Below are positions 12,254 to 24,217 of a DNA stretch of 64,000 nt, piece by piece (the stretch's first letter is position 1; the number at the start of each line of letters is the position of its first letter). The DNA comes from Acanthopleura granulata (lineage: Eukaryota > Mollusca > Polyplacophora > Chitonida > Chitonidae): the NCBI GenBank assembly GCA_016165875.1, contig JABBOT010000016.1, positions 11,285,507 to 11,349,506 on the forward strand. Reading direction: 5' to 3'. Below the pieces are notes generated by a model. The model was not told where the DNA came from. It saw only the letters and a program-made list of their open reading frames with translations, and ran no database searches. Position numbers and translations under genes: made by a program.

Positions 12254-12989
12254 GGCTGTGATTGCATATATGATCACAGTCCTGTTATTTTCCATAAGCC
12301 TACCTTAAACACCTGTGTACTTCCAGTGATGTCCTCAATACATCAAGTCTGGGGCCACTAAAAAGTGTTTGTCCATACTCATGGACATCTTAGCTATCCA
12401 TTCCAGGCAGATGTCCCCATGTGTCACCACTGGTAAATCCCCAGAAACGTAAAACTGGTTGTAACTTGAAGAAATTTTAGGTCCAATCACCATGTTTGAA
12501 TACATACTCGAGAGATACTACTGCCACTACTTGACAAGATTGACCTTTGTACGACAAATGGGCTAATTTTTTAGGATCGATCAGTGTCACGAGTAATTAC
12601 CTCGAGAGAGTCTATAACCAACACTCATCAATAAAAAGATTTAAATACAAAACATGCCAGTAGTGTCAGTCATGCAAAGTTAGAAAAGAAAATTTTCTCT
12701 TGATTATCTCCCTTGTATTCTTAGTTCTCTGTGCTGTGAGGAGTGTGCATTTCAAACATGTTGGTTAGATTTGTCCAAGTATCAACCAGTTTTATGCTCG
12801 TGTGGAATTATCAGTGATGACACATGGTGACACCTACCTGGAATTGAGAGCTGAGACGTCCATGAGCATGGATAAACACTTTTCATCGGCCCAGACTCGA
12901 TGTATTGAGGACAGCACTGGAAGTACAGAGATGTTTAAGGTAGGCTTATGGAAGAGGACAGGTCTCTGATCGTATAAGTAATCACAGCC
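12254..12989. repeat. Long inverted repeat (two arms of about 250 bp, 231-bp spacer)
   Basis: The left arm (12254-12509) and right arm (12741-12989) are reverse complements at roughly 80 percent by eye. Matching blocks include CCATAAGCCTACCTTAAAC, GTACTTCCAGTG, GTCCTCAATACATC and AAAACTGGTTG. There is no coding capacity. It may be a fold-back transposon or two copies of one short element inserted head to head; the outer left edge carries TTAGCTCAGTG, which looks like a Pol III A box. Confidence 0.75.
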
Positions 12990-15900
12990 TGTCTGAGTGT
13001 AAGAAGACAAAAACCCTATATGAGGCATGTGACTTACACCTAAGGTACGTTATGTGGCGATCTTCACTTCCCAACTTTCCACAATCTGTTCACTAAACCT
13101 ACTATTATAAATACAGCATCTATTCATGTACATGTACACTGTTGTCCATACTTCACACCCTGTTGTAAAATCAACACACAAGCTCCTAAAACCAATCAAA
13201 GAGCTGTGTAAGTAAGCAAATAAAATACCTGAATAACAATTTCCCTACCGGACAAAATCCTTCCTGCTCATATTCAGGTGACAGTTGCGTTGTTGAGCAT
13301 GAACATGGACGGCAAAGATACATTCTGATGGGTTTTCTTGACCTCCAAATGATGACGCTAACTGATATTGAACAAGATCAGTCAAGGCCGGTAAAATCAC
13401 TGTCATGGAAAACTCCAAGAAGGTATCATGGTTTCTCCACTAGCTAGCCACTAGTATTGAGAAACATTGTAGACATCAGCAGAATTTCTCATCCAAATTC
13501 ATATGTGTTTACGAATTGCACCTGCAGCAGGTATTTGCTCCATAATCCAATGTACACAAGCTTATTAAAAAAGCTGCATAATAATTATGAGCTTTGAAAT
13601 TTTGGTAGATCCATTCACAGCCATTTTCAGAAATCATTTAAAAACATCACTGGACGATGAACCAAGATCAGTCATGGTCTTTGGCTAACAACTGTCATAT
13701 CTGTAAAGTGCAGAAATTTGCGTCATGTTTTTGCATCAGTAACTGCTGAACTAAACTCCAAATCCCACAGTAATGCTGGTACATGTAGATCCATGCACGG
13801 TGATACTCCATAATGAAAGAATACAGACTGGCTCAAACTCCTTCATGCTATCAATTCTGAACAACAGGTATCACTCCAACTTCAAACCACCATTCTCATT
13901 CACAGGAACAGTCCATGTAGTCGTGGTAAATCCACCCATGTCACAGTAACTCCATAATGAAAGAAGAGGGATTCATTTATATAGGCATCTTGGTCCTCTG
14001 TGGCATATTCATGCAACAACAACGCTACCTAATCCACAGGCAGCCACGCATTGCAGTATTTGATTGCAATCAAGAACCGTGTACAACTGGACAAATGCCA
14101 ATATTTGCACTTCCTATTTAGGCACTCCATTCCTAAACTCATTTCTCATTGTTTGAGGATGATTGATCAGAGTCTGTTCTAACCTATGCCAACAGGCTGT
14201 CAATTGCACTTGCTAGGTTCACTGAGAATCTGTGGTCACTCCCATCAGCCCAACAACTTGCTTATGTTGTACGTACAGCCATTTACTAAAGTCCAATCAC
14301 TGCTCGTGAATCGATCATCTAGCTCCATCAAATGACACTGTTTCAATACTTCATGTCACTCACTTCACAGGACCATTTTGACACTGGACCTTCAATTTTT
14401 CTCCCCACAAAATTTCCAGTACATACATAGCAGCATGGTAAGATAAAATTCCTCCAAGCTTCCAATTTTCCCCAGTATCACTTTTCAGAGCTTACTTCTG
14501 GCCAGTTCCTCATCAATTCCTTAGCAACTGTCATAATTAAGTCATTCTTTTAACAACTCTCAGAGTTATGCTTTTCAAAACATATTGCTGGTGAGACATT
14601 ACACCGCCTGGCAGATGTCAGTTTGAATTAACACTGACCAGACCCAGTTTGCACTATAAATTACCACAAGCTAATACTGTTGTACATGAGCGATTTCTTC
14701 CAAAATGACCGCCAATGTGTTGGAGTGCAACTCCTTTCAACACGTCCACAGCCTCAAACTTGGATTATGATAGGTTGGCCTCCACACTCTGAAAAGCATC
14801 CATTAGCACAAACACAGAACGGCCCTGTATCAAACATAGTAAAAAAAATATCATGCCTAATAATATCTCTACAATGGTACCAGGTTTCCAAATTAGCCTG
14901 TATCTGGTTAATTGGCAATACAAAAGCAATGAAAGCAGATCGTTTGCTTCCTGTAATAAACTCAGCCGCTCAAACTGAGTATTGTATCGGACGGATTCAT
15001 TGGTCAAGAATCATGAGACTCGCATGAGACTCTTTGGTTACTTTCTATTCAGATGAATGCTTATCAATACGCTATCACAGAGTGTATAATCACTGAACCA
15101 TAGGTACAGTACAGCAGAGCGCCTTACGTGCGAAAAATCCGTTGTCATGCCAGGGTTATTATGTGGAAATATTGATGCCAGCATGGGAAACATGTTGTTT
15201 TGCTTAAAACGTTCTCGAACCAATGCTCCGTAATCACTTTTCCAACTATCCCAATACCACAGCCCCCACAACAAAAGGTGCCTTCCCTCATTTTGTCTTC
15301 TGTTAATTTCAATATGGTTCTTTGATAATGAAATCTGGGGCAGTGTAGAGCAAATGCCTCAGCAAACATTCAAGCCTGTGCCATATCTTGATTCCTGTGC
15401 CAAGTGCCTTGTATGCAACATTTGAATTTCATTTGTTTTCGATGAACGTGCTTGAGTAGGATTCCTGGTGAAGTAAGTAGAGCTATTGTTTAGATAGCGA
15501 GTGCTTTATCACTATAAAGCAGAACAGCATGACATCACAACATCAATGCTTCAATTCGTTCTACAATTACCATTTTGCATCAAACATTGGTGATGACCTG
15601 CTAGCTGCTGAAGGGCACTGTTTTGGAACAGACTGTCGGCACTGCAATACTTGGAAAGCTTGTTTGGCCAGATTTAAAAAGAGACTTGATTTCCTGACAA
15701 TGCCGTTTGGTTAACACACAAAATGGTTGAAATACAATTCTTTCAATGACCCATGTTATAAACTGTTGTGTTCTGTTCACTGCCATCAATGGATCACTTA
15801 ATGCATTGGTTCACTTTGTGCTCATCTAATTACAAAAAGAGAATCTCGTTTTCCTTTAATATTTGTCTTTACTGGATACTCGGCATCCACCTGTGGTTAG

Positions 15901-18780
15901 CAGACATCAAAGAACGTTCATACAGGCGGGAATTTAGAGGGTTTGTGTTGGGGAAGGGGGAAAACATGTATGCCCAGGCTAATTAACATCAAGCAGATTC
16001 CCGGCAAACAGCAATAACAAATGCGGCATCACTTGGCGTGGTAACCTCTGATGAACTAAGAGCTTGCCTGGGCCATGACACGCACGCCAAACCAGGTCTG
16101 TTTTACTGGCTATTAATCCCATAATCCTAAATCATAATGCATGGGAGTTTTTCAACAGACGATGCTGGGATTGGTTACTAAGCGTACAAGCTAAACAACG
16201 ACAGTCCAAATGCCACAAAATATCAGAGCTGATCCCACAGATGTGTTGAGCATCAAAAATGACCTCAGACTGACCTAATCGACAACCTTGAAGGATTATT
16301 TCGCATACCACTCAACGTGCTGAATGCAAAGATACGCCAGGGTGTCGAAGCTGGCCGACCAGTGGGCACCCAAAACGATCAGCAGTCTAGACAGAAAGAC
16401 TTTCAAAATTGATCAACCATCCAGGAGTTTTGTACCTGTGTGCATTTACTAGAGGCTGTGCAACCGGAAAACATGGGACAACCAACAGCTTAGACATGTG
16501 GGTCTACGGAAATAAATGTTTTACTGATGCCAACATCAAACTGAGAGGGACAACATGGTATGTTGGCAAAATACTGCTGAAGGGAGTAGGAAGGATCAGT
16601 GGCTTAGCCTCTATCGATAATAATCCATGGGTAAGCCCATGAGAGCTAAGAAAAAAATATCTTTTTCAAAAACATTAAGACCATATGCATTCTTGGTCAT
16701 ATGTTATGTAGTAAATACCTCCAGATGTTCATATGGCTCGACAAAGAGCCAGGGGTATACATGTTGCACAGGTATGGCCCAACCATTAGATCCAGTGGTA
16801 AACATACACAAGCATGGCTCAACAAAGTATATATCACAGGTGTGGCCTGAAAATGTGCCAGTGATATAAAGTGCAGGTATGGCTTGATAAAGAGGCAGTA
16901 ACACTGGACTTGGCATCAAAAGTCTTGACTCACATGGATGCACTTACCCCTCAGTGACACTGAGCTGGTACATCTGCCACAGTACGGTGGAGGCTATAAA
17001 GCTCAACCTGAATGCTAAATTCAAAATGACGATGCTTCAGAATTCTGATTTATAAAAATAAAATATCGGTCTCTAAACTCGTCTCTGGTGAATCAAAATC
17101 CTCACTTTACGCAACTCACTCAGTTCATTTTACTATCCTCTCAGAACTGAAATGCACCACTATAAAATTCCCAATCTTATGCCTTTTTTAAATTTTCACC
17201 TACTGTAATGAGGAAACAATCATTATGCACCTTAATAATTTTATTTTTTTCATTAAAACTTTATGGCCTGTGTCAAAAGTAGAACATCACAGCACGAACA
17301 CTGCCTTGAAAACTTGGCATGAAAGATACGAAAATAAGCTAAAAAACATTCAAGTGACACACTGACAATGCCCATCCTCAGTAACCCCAAATCTATGTAC
17401 ATCTGACAAAATATGGACAGGGATATCTGGACTGGTAGCACACACCTACCCACCACAGCCACTTGGCAAGCAGGAAATTCTCTCTAACCCACCAGAAATA
17501 ATTAACTATGGTTATCCAGGCAAGCTCTTCAGTAGTTCCTGTGTGAGTGTGGGAGGTGATTTGGTGGGGGGGTGGGGGGGTGGTGATGGTGAATTGACAG
17601 TGGAATGACAATGGTACTGATCATAGGTAAAGAGTAAAAGCGACTAATGAAAGCTAATTTTCTGTTCAATTGTCTATTGAACACTGAGGATGACACTGTT
17701 GAGTAAATTCAACAGAATTGTTTTTAATATGCTAGAAAACGGGTTATATAATTAACTCCTGATTTCTGGTTTTGTAAAAACTTATGTACATGACCAGAAA
17801 AGATATCTTCTTCAAGCAAAACAACATATTTTGATCTGAAAACATATAATGTCTATATTTATCTGAACACTTAAAATCCTTGAAAAATGTTTGAGTCACA
17901 CTGCAGTACAATGCATTATAACACGTTTACAACTGAAGCAATTACATGTACCACATTTATATTTCGCTACAAGAAGATGATTATCACAGTGTCACATACT
18001 GTATTACAAGCATGTTGTGGTCACTGGCCTCAGCTAACACTTCGTTCAAATTGTAGTGTCATCTCTGTATAATCTGGCAGTGCTGTGTGTGCTTTCCAGT
18101 ACAGAATGTCCCAGTTTCTGAGGCCAGCAGGATATGACTTGAAGATGTTGTTATTGTAACACGCCAGAGGGTACAGGACCAAGTGCTGGGTGAGCGTCCT
18201 CCAATTTAACTTGAATGTTTATATGTATGGAAGGATGAAATTGCATCCATTTCCCCTTGTGCAATATCGCTCTTGAAAATTGTCAAGAAATTAATTTGAT
18301 GCATCCAATTTACAGCAGTTACATGGAGAGGTTTAAATGTGGCTGTTACTTAAAACTGCATCACGAAATAACAAAGATCTATTGATAAAATCAATCTAGT
18401 AGAATATTAATTTTTATAATTGCAAAAGATTTTTATGAAAGTAAAAAAGAAAAAATTAACTAATTAAACCTAATGAACTCTGACCTACAACGTTCACACT
18501 TGCTCAAAATAATCTATGCACTGGATTTAAGAATTACTTATGGAACTAAAATATCCTTCCCATAACTGGAGCTTCCCATGAAGTTAATTAAAAAGATGCT
18601 CAGGGAGTTTTTTTTCCTGACAGGATTCACCCGTTAGGGAATGTTCGGGTGTTGTACACAACTATGTCATGTATGGATGAGGTGAGTAGTATTTTACTTT
18701 ATAAAAATTGTAGGAATTTAGGTTGCATGTGTTGTCATAAGAATATGAAATGTGCAAAAACTGCAAAATAAATGCTTTTT
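12990..18780. other. Intron, part 2
   Basis: No exon could be supported. Overlapping frames of 60-115 codons occur at 14.7-15.8 kb and 16.4-16.9 kb on both strands without recognisable motifs. A G-rich run lies at 17564-17583. A donor-like GTAAGTG on the minus strand near 16948 has no compatible frame. Confidence 0.4.
17564..17583 (+). repeat. G-rich tract
   Basis: Two runs of seven G separated by T, preceded by GGGAGG at 17551. Enough G-tracts are close together to permit a G-quadruplex on the plus strand or an i-motif on the minus (transcribed-sense) strand. Confidence 0.8.
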
Positions 18781-19048
18781 TATTTATTTATTTATTTATT
18801 TGATTGGTGTTTTATGCCATACTCATATTTCACTAATGCGACGGTGGCCAGCATTATGGTGGGAGGAAACCGGGCAGAGCCCAGGGGAAACACACGACCA
18901 TCCGCAGGTTGCTGGCAGACCTTCCCACGTACGGCCGGAGAGGAAGCCAGCATGAGCTGGTCTTGAACTCACAACGAGCACATTGGTTGGAGGCTTCGGG
19001 TCATTGTGCTGCCATAGCGCGCTAACCGACTGAGCCACGGAGGGCACT
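18781..19048 (-). mobile_element. Full-length tRNA-derived SINE
   Basis: Read on the minus strand, the element begins with a tRNA-like head (A box TGGCTCAGTCGGTTAGC, B box GAGTTCAAGACC), continues through a conserved body (TTTCCTCCCACCATAATGCTG) and ends in CACCAATCAAATAAATAAATA. It is flanked by an 11-bp target-site duplication, AAATGCTTTTT, at 18770-18780 and 19049-19059. The family resembles SINEs described in molluscs; the exact family name would need a database match. Open frames across it are shadows. Confidence 0.9.
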
Positions 19049-19059
19049 AAATGCTTTTT

Positions 19060-20920
19060 AATCTGATTGTACAATTGGCAAACATGTAAGTACCAGAAAT
19101 TTTCGGGAAAATATCCATACTTTCTAAATGAATCAACTTAATTCAAGTTTTTCATTTCTACCAAGAAAAGATCAAATTAGTTTTCTTTTCAGAAAATATA
19201 AAAGTAGTACTTGTACTCTTTACAGTGTTAAAACGATCCTACTTTTGAAACTTTGGGCTATTTCAAAATAACAGCCTGAGGAAAAACTCAATTGGATTAC
19301 CCAATACCCTTACTGATTTTTTGCCAACAATCTAATGTATAGAATCTGACACCTTGCAGGAGATCAGACTGGTCCAAGATCAGGTGCAAGGTATCCTGTA
19401 CATGTGCTTGACCAGCCCCAATTAGCTGCATGTTTGCAGGCTAATGTAGGTTAAACATTTGTGCAGAGGGGCAAAAGTCTAGAAGATTTAACATCATATC
19501 TCCTATCTCCACTTAGAACCAATCAGCGACAATTCTTTAACTCTTTAACCATACATAAGAATTAAGTAGGACAATCCTTTAGCTTTACAAGCCCTCAAAA
19601 TTCAGGCAAATACCTCTACCCAAGGCATTTACAGAACATTTTTATCAACTTTCGCCCTTGGCCTTTCATTCTTAAAAAAAAAAAAAGTTATAAGAAAATA
19701 AATTTCTGAAGTTTTCTGAAAGTTGCCTGAGAGCTTAAAATGTTATTATTCAGTGTACAATGTAGGGTGAGCACAGCAGTATCCCTGTTCAGTGATGCAC
19801 GCAAAATAAATCAAACCCCGCATGGCCACTCTTCTCAATGCGTACAGATTTATCTCAAACACAACCCTCAAGCCAATAACAAGACATTTCAACCTCAGGA
19901 ATTTACAAAAGCAGTCTGGCCAGTTTTACTTAACATTCTACAAGACTGCAAGATGTCAGGAAGGTTGCTGTCATAAAATCTATAGCTGGCATAGGTGTTG
20001 TACACATAGAGAACCCAATATATCGATACATGTAGTACAATTCTGCCACGGAAACAGGTCAAATGCCTTGCATATCAACAAATATCTACAGCTGTTATAC
20101 ATATACATAGAGTATAGCCCATAAATTTAATGGTTGCATCATTTTACTTGATCATTGTATTCACCTGTAAAAAGTAAGGCTATTAAATACGGTCGTATGG
20201 GTCATTTTGCAAAGTATGGTCTAGAAAATTATGTTTCTATCTCCAAAATTAACAGGACTGCTCACTGAAAAAAAAATCTACTTACACTGTACGCACAAAA
20301 TAACAAGGTAATAAGAAAAATGCAATCTATAATATAGAAAAAAAGAAAGCAGAAAGAAGTGGAATAATAGCACAATGTACATGCAAATAATGCATCTAAT
20401 GATCATTACCTAGGGCTGTTTGCATTTCAGCTCAACATGGCATATTACCTCTTTAAAGGAGCTTACTTTGTCCCGTCAGAAGTTGTCAGGGCCAGGTAAC
20501 TTGATCAATAATCTAATTACCTGGTAATTAGCTCAGCACAATAAACCAGCTCCAGTGATTGCTAGGGTGTCAAGAAAAAAGGGGCAAGCTGTCGTGTTTA
20601 CTTAAGGAACAACACAGTACATCAGAACTTTCAACAAATTGTACCTGCATAATATTTGAAAAACCTAAAAGTATCAATTATTTTCACTGTTACTGTTGAC
20701 AAAAACCTTTGTAAGTTGTAGGTGCCTGTTGTGAAAACCTTTCTTATAAAACTATTTCAACTTTTCACTTGCACCAACCACAAGATCAGCTGGGGTAAGC
20801 CACTGAATAGCCGATAAATTACAAAAATGTTTTTTTCATTTTGATTGATTGATTGATTCGTAGGTGTTTACCACTGGTTTGCATTTGGAAGAGTCGTGCA
20901 GGAATACCAATTAAACCTAC
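19060..20920. other. Intron immediately downstream of alternative exon B
   Basis: AT-rich DNA without supported exons. Holds a 13-A run near 19675 and a (GATT)4 microsatellite at about 20842-20858, close to the exon B donor. Confidence 0.5.
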
Positions 20921-21061
20921 CTGATACTCATCCAAATCATAATATCTCTTCGGGATTGGTTTGAATATCCGATCAGCCTGGGATTCATATCCACTGTAAT
21001 CCACATTCGAGCTTCCAGAATAATAATCACTACTAAATGACTGCTCAAAGGTGGTTGCCAT
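20921..21061 (-). CDS. Alternative first coding exon B (Ser/Tyr-rich N-terminus)
   Basis: This minus-strand exon encodes 47 residues, starting MATTFEQSFSSDYYSG and ending KRYYDLDEYQ. An in-frame TGA lies eight codons upstream of the ATG, and the context ATCATGG has A at -3 and G at +4. It ends CAG followed by a GTAGGT donor in phase 0, compatible with the shared exon at 2128, giving DEYQ-VMPSC. The peptide is acidic, rich in Ser, Tyr, Gly and Asp, and predicted disordered; several Tyr sit in acidic context (DYY, DYSGY, YYDLDEY) and could be phosphorylated, which is inference. It has no similarity to the C1 exons, so it would replace the finger rather than add to it. A short GATT tandem repeat lies just inside the intron (about 20842-20858). 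I do not recognise a homologue. Confidence 0.65.
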
Positions 21062-23947
21062 GATAACTGGTAAAGATGAGTATCAAAAAATATTCCACAG
21101 CTAAAACTTTTAAGCTAGTAAGTCCACCCACAGCTCAAATGAATGTTGAAACACAATGTAGTGTGAAAAGGAGAGAAACAATGTACAACATGCGTCTTGA
21201 CGAAAATCGTGTTCAAGTCTCACTGTTCAGGCAAGAAAGCTTCAGACAAGACACCGGGCACACATTTGAAGGTGGAAAGTCAGTTCTCCATAAAACTGGG
21301 TAAAATTTCCAGGGCAAGTTCCAGTGTATTTAAGAACAACGTCAAAACTGTACCTTTGTTGACATTAAGTCAGTCCACTTGGACACACATATATGCAGGT
21401 ACCTGGCTGGTTCTGCAGGCAGAAATCTGTGCCACAAATTATCACACACACCTCAAGGCCTCGATTCTATCACAGCTAGCTGTATAATTGACCAATTAAA
21501 GGGCTCAATGAGCTGTGCTTATAGCCGACAGAAAAGTTATATATAAAGTATATATACAACCCAATAAGAAAAGTGACAGCGAGAAAATGTCACAGTGTCA
21601 TTCATTGGTACATATACTGGGTACATGTATATATGCTCCAGTGATATGGAGTATGACAACAGACCAGGCTCAGAGCTAGAACAGTCCAGGAGGCTGGAGA
21701 TCAGGAGACAGCAGGGAAAAGCTACTCACTGGTTCAATCTGAAGGTGTGTGTGTGTAGCTATACAGCTCTAACCAGAATATCCTGTTCTAACATTATCAC
21801 AACTGTCCCTGAAAAAAAAACTTTTAGAGCCATCCCAGTAATTAAGCAGAGAGCGTCAAACAGATTTCTCTTCTTAACTCTACCCATGCTGCCAGTGTAT
21901 AATTGTCAAGCTTCTCCAGTCCAGCGAGGTTAGCCAGGGGGTGATCGTTTGAGTTGACAGCTCAAGGATGATAAAAATTCAAAACCTGTCCGAAAATATA
22001 TTATAACTGCCTTGAAATATGTAAATAACTTTTTTACAACTTTCACAGATGTTTCTGAACAGTTGAAAAATTGCAGTTCTAAATCTTTTCCTTTTTATAA
22101 TTATTATATTATGCATGTGAACTTCTGCTGACAGTTGATACCCCTCCACATACACCTCGCTGGTGTTTTATGTGGGCGGAAAGATGAGACATCTATGTTA
22201 GGAGCTATTCAACATCAACAAATACTAAAGGCCTTATAAGGTGAAATAATGATGGGCCAACATATGCATGACACCAATGCAATCGTGTAACACATCCGTA
22301 CATTTACACAAAATCTGTTGGATAACAAGTCACACAAAAATATGTGAGCAAGTAGTTTCATAACTTATGTGCTAATCAAATAATTTGTTATATCTATGTC
22401 ACATAACAATTTAACAAAACCTGACTAACATGGGTTTAATACAATCTAGAAAATATTCTTTTAACTCTCACTCAGGTTTAAATCAGTGTTTTATCGACAT
22501 TTGCTTTATAAATGTTGACGTCACAGTTAAGTGACACTGACCAATCAGGTTACACATGTAAATACAATGTAGCAACAAAAGCAGTCTTCCTTTTCTCCAC
22601 AAATCGGTTCAAAAATTACCATACATGTCCTTGAGTATCAGTGCTTTATGTGACCTAGTAATAAATCAATTGTATTTCCAAATATGCCTGGTTAGGTACA
22701 AACTGACCAGGTGTAGAGTCACCTAGCTTATTCCTATACGCGGACGGAACATTAAGTAGAGTAACAAGCTTTGTGTACAGTCACACCAGGCTTTGTCAAG
22801 ATCAAAGCAAATTACCTGGAGAGTAGTAAAATACAAAACGAGGTTGACCTGAACACTTCACCTGGGATACCATTACATAAAATTAAGATCAAAGGCCTCT
22901 GTACCTGAATACATCCAAAAATATGCCTGAATAATAGTAGATTCTACACCAGTTCGACCTATATACTTCCAAACCAATATTTACAACATAACGTCCTGGG
23001 TCATACAATGAAGATATACAATAACCTTCCATACAAGCAAATATTCGATTAGAACACTGGTCCACATCTTTAAAACTTAATAGTAAATTTTCTCCTACAT
23101 ATGCTTTTCACAAATATAACTGTGGCAAGTTGAATCAAAATGTCTCAGAATCGAAAGGTATCATACTCAAAGTTGGAAACAAGCAAATAAAAAATGTTAA
23201 CACATGGTTGAATGGAGAAAAGCAATTTTTTCTCCAGACCAAATGAGAGTGGAGCACAAAACAATAGTGTGATAACATGATAAATGTATAAGAGTTTTAA
23301 AAATTTTAATGAAATCTTATTATTTATTTCTTTTTTTGGGGGGGGGGGGGTCATCACTTTCGTTCAGTAAAACTGGGAGAACTTTATGCACAGTGAAAAC
23401 ACAAGACACAATGAAATATTAACACCATGGAAACCAAATTTTATATTTTGCTTGACAAAGAGAGGTGGCATTTGGAATTTAATATCGAGGCTAAATATGA
23501 ATATGAAAGACCCCATAGCGGACTATAAGCTGCAAGATGGCCGCTCTTGTTCTCAAGCAACTGGAAGAACCAGATCCATGAAACACATAAACTGTGTCAA
23601 CCAGTTTGTTTACACTTGTAGCCTCCTTTTCGGGTCACTCTGGCAACAGAAACAGTTCGTCCAAGGTGGACTGGTATTGTAAGTAAATGACAACAGTGTG
23701 ACAGACAGTAACACTGTGTACTCTGGGTTTGTAATCAAATGCCTGTATGTTGAGCCCATTGCTGAAATTCTGTTCCTGATGATGAGAAAATTTGGTTGTG
23801 AATGTGCAAATATGCATGTTAGTGACAAATGTGACAATAAGCACAACAATGTACGTCAGCTATAAAAAAAACAATATGGAAATTGTCAGCTAACTGAATT
23901 TAAAACATAAATAAAAAAAACTGAATCAAATTCCTGAAACAGGAATT
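21062..23947. other. Upstream flank of alternative exon B and intron
   Basis: The first several hundred bases should include the promoter and leader of exon B; no TATA box was evident. A T-run plus 13-G run lies at 23331-23350. Short frames at 21.1-21.9 kb and 23.4-23.9 kb have no recognisable product. Confidence 0.4.
23331..23350. repeat. T7-G13 homopolymer pair
   Basis: Seven T followed by thirteen G. A simple tract and a likely slippage or assembly-sensitive site. Confidence 0.85.
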
Positions 23948-24205
23948 TTATTTATTTATTCATTTATTTATTTATTTGATTGGTGTTTTATGCTGAACTT
24001 AAGAATGTTTCACTTATACAACGGTGACCAGCATTATGGCCGGAGGAAACCAAGCTATCCGTTGGTTACTGGCAGATCTTTCCATGTATGTCCGGAGAGA
24101 AAGGCAGCATGAGCTGGACTTGATCCTCACAGCGAACACATTGGTGGGAGCCATGGGGTCATAACGCCACACTGGCACGCTACACCCCTCGGCAACAGAG
24201 GCCCC
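23948..24205 (-). mobile_element. SINE copy with internal deletion
   Basis: Same family as at 18781, also with its sense on the minus strand. It lacks most of the GCAGAGCCC / ACGACCATC part of the body and is more diverged in the head (AGAGGCCCC end). A 12-bp target-site duplication, GAAACAGGAATT, flanks it (23936-23947 and 24206-24217). Confidence 0.88.
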
Positions 24206-24217
24206 GAAACAGGAATT

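Noticed and set aside
18752..19074. Several ORFs of 60-85 codons around 18.8-19.1 kb, 30.8-31.0 kb and 63.3-63.6 kb
   Set aside because: All lie within SINE copies and share the same translated repeat.
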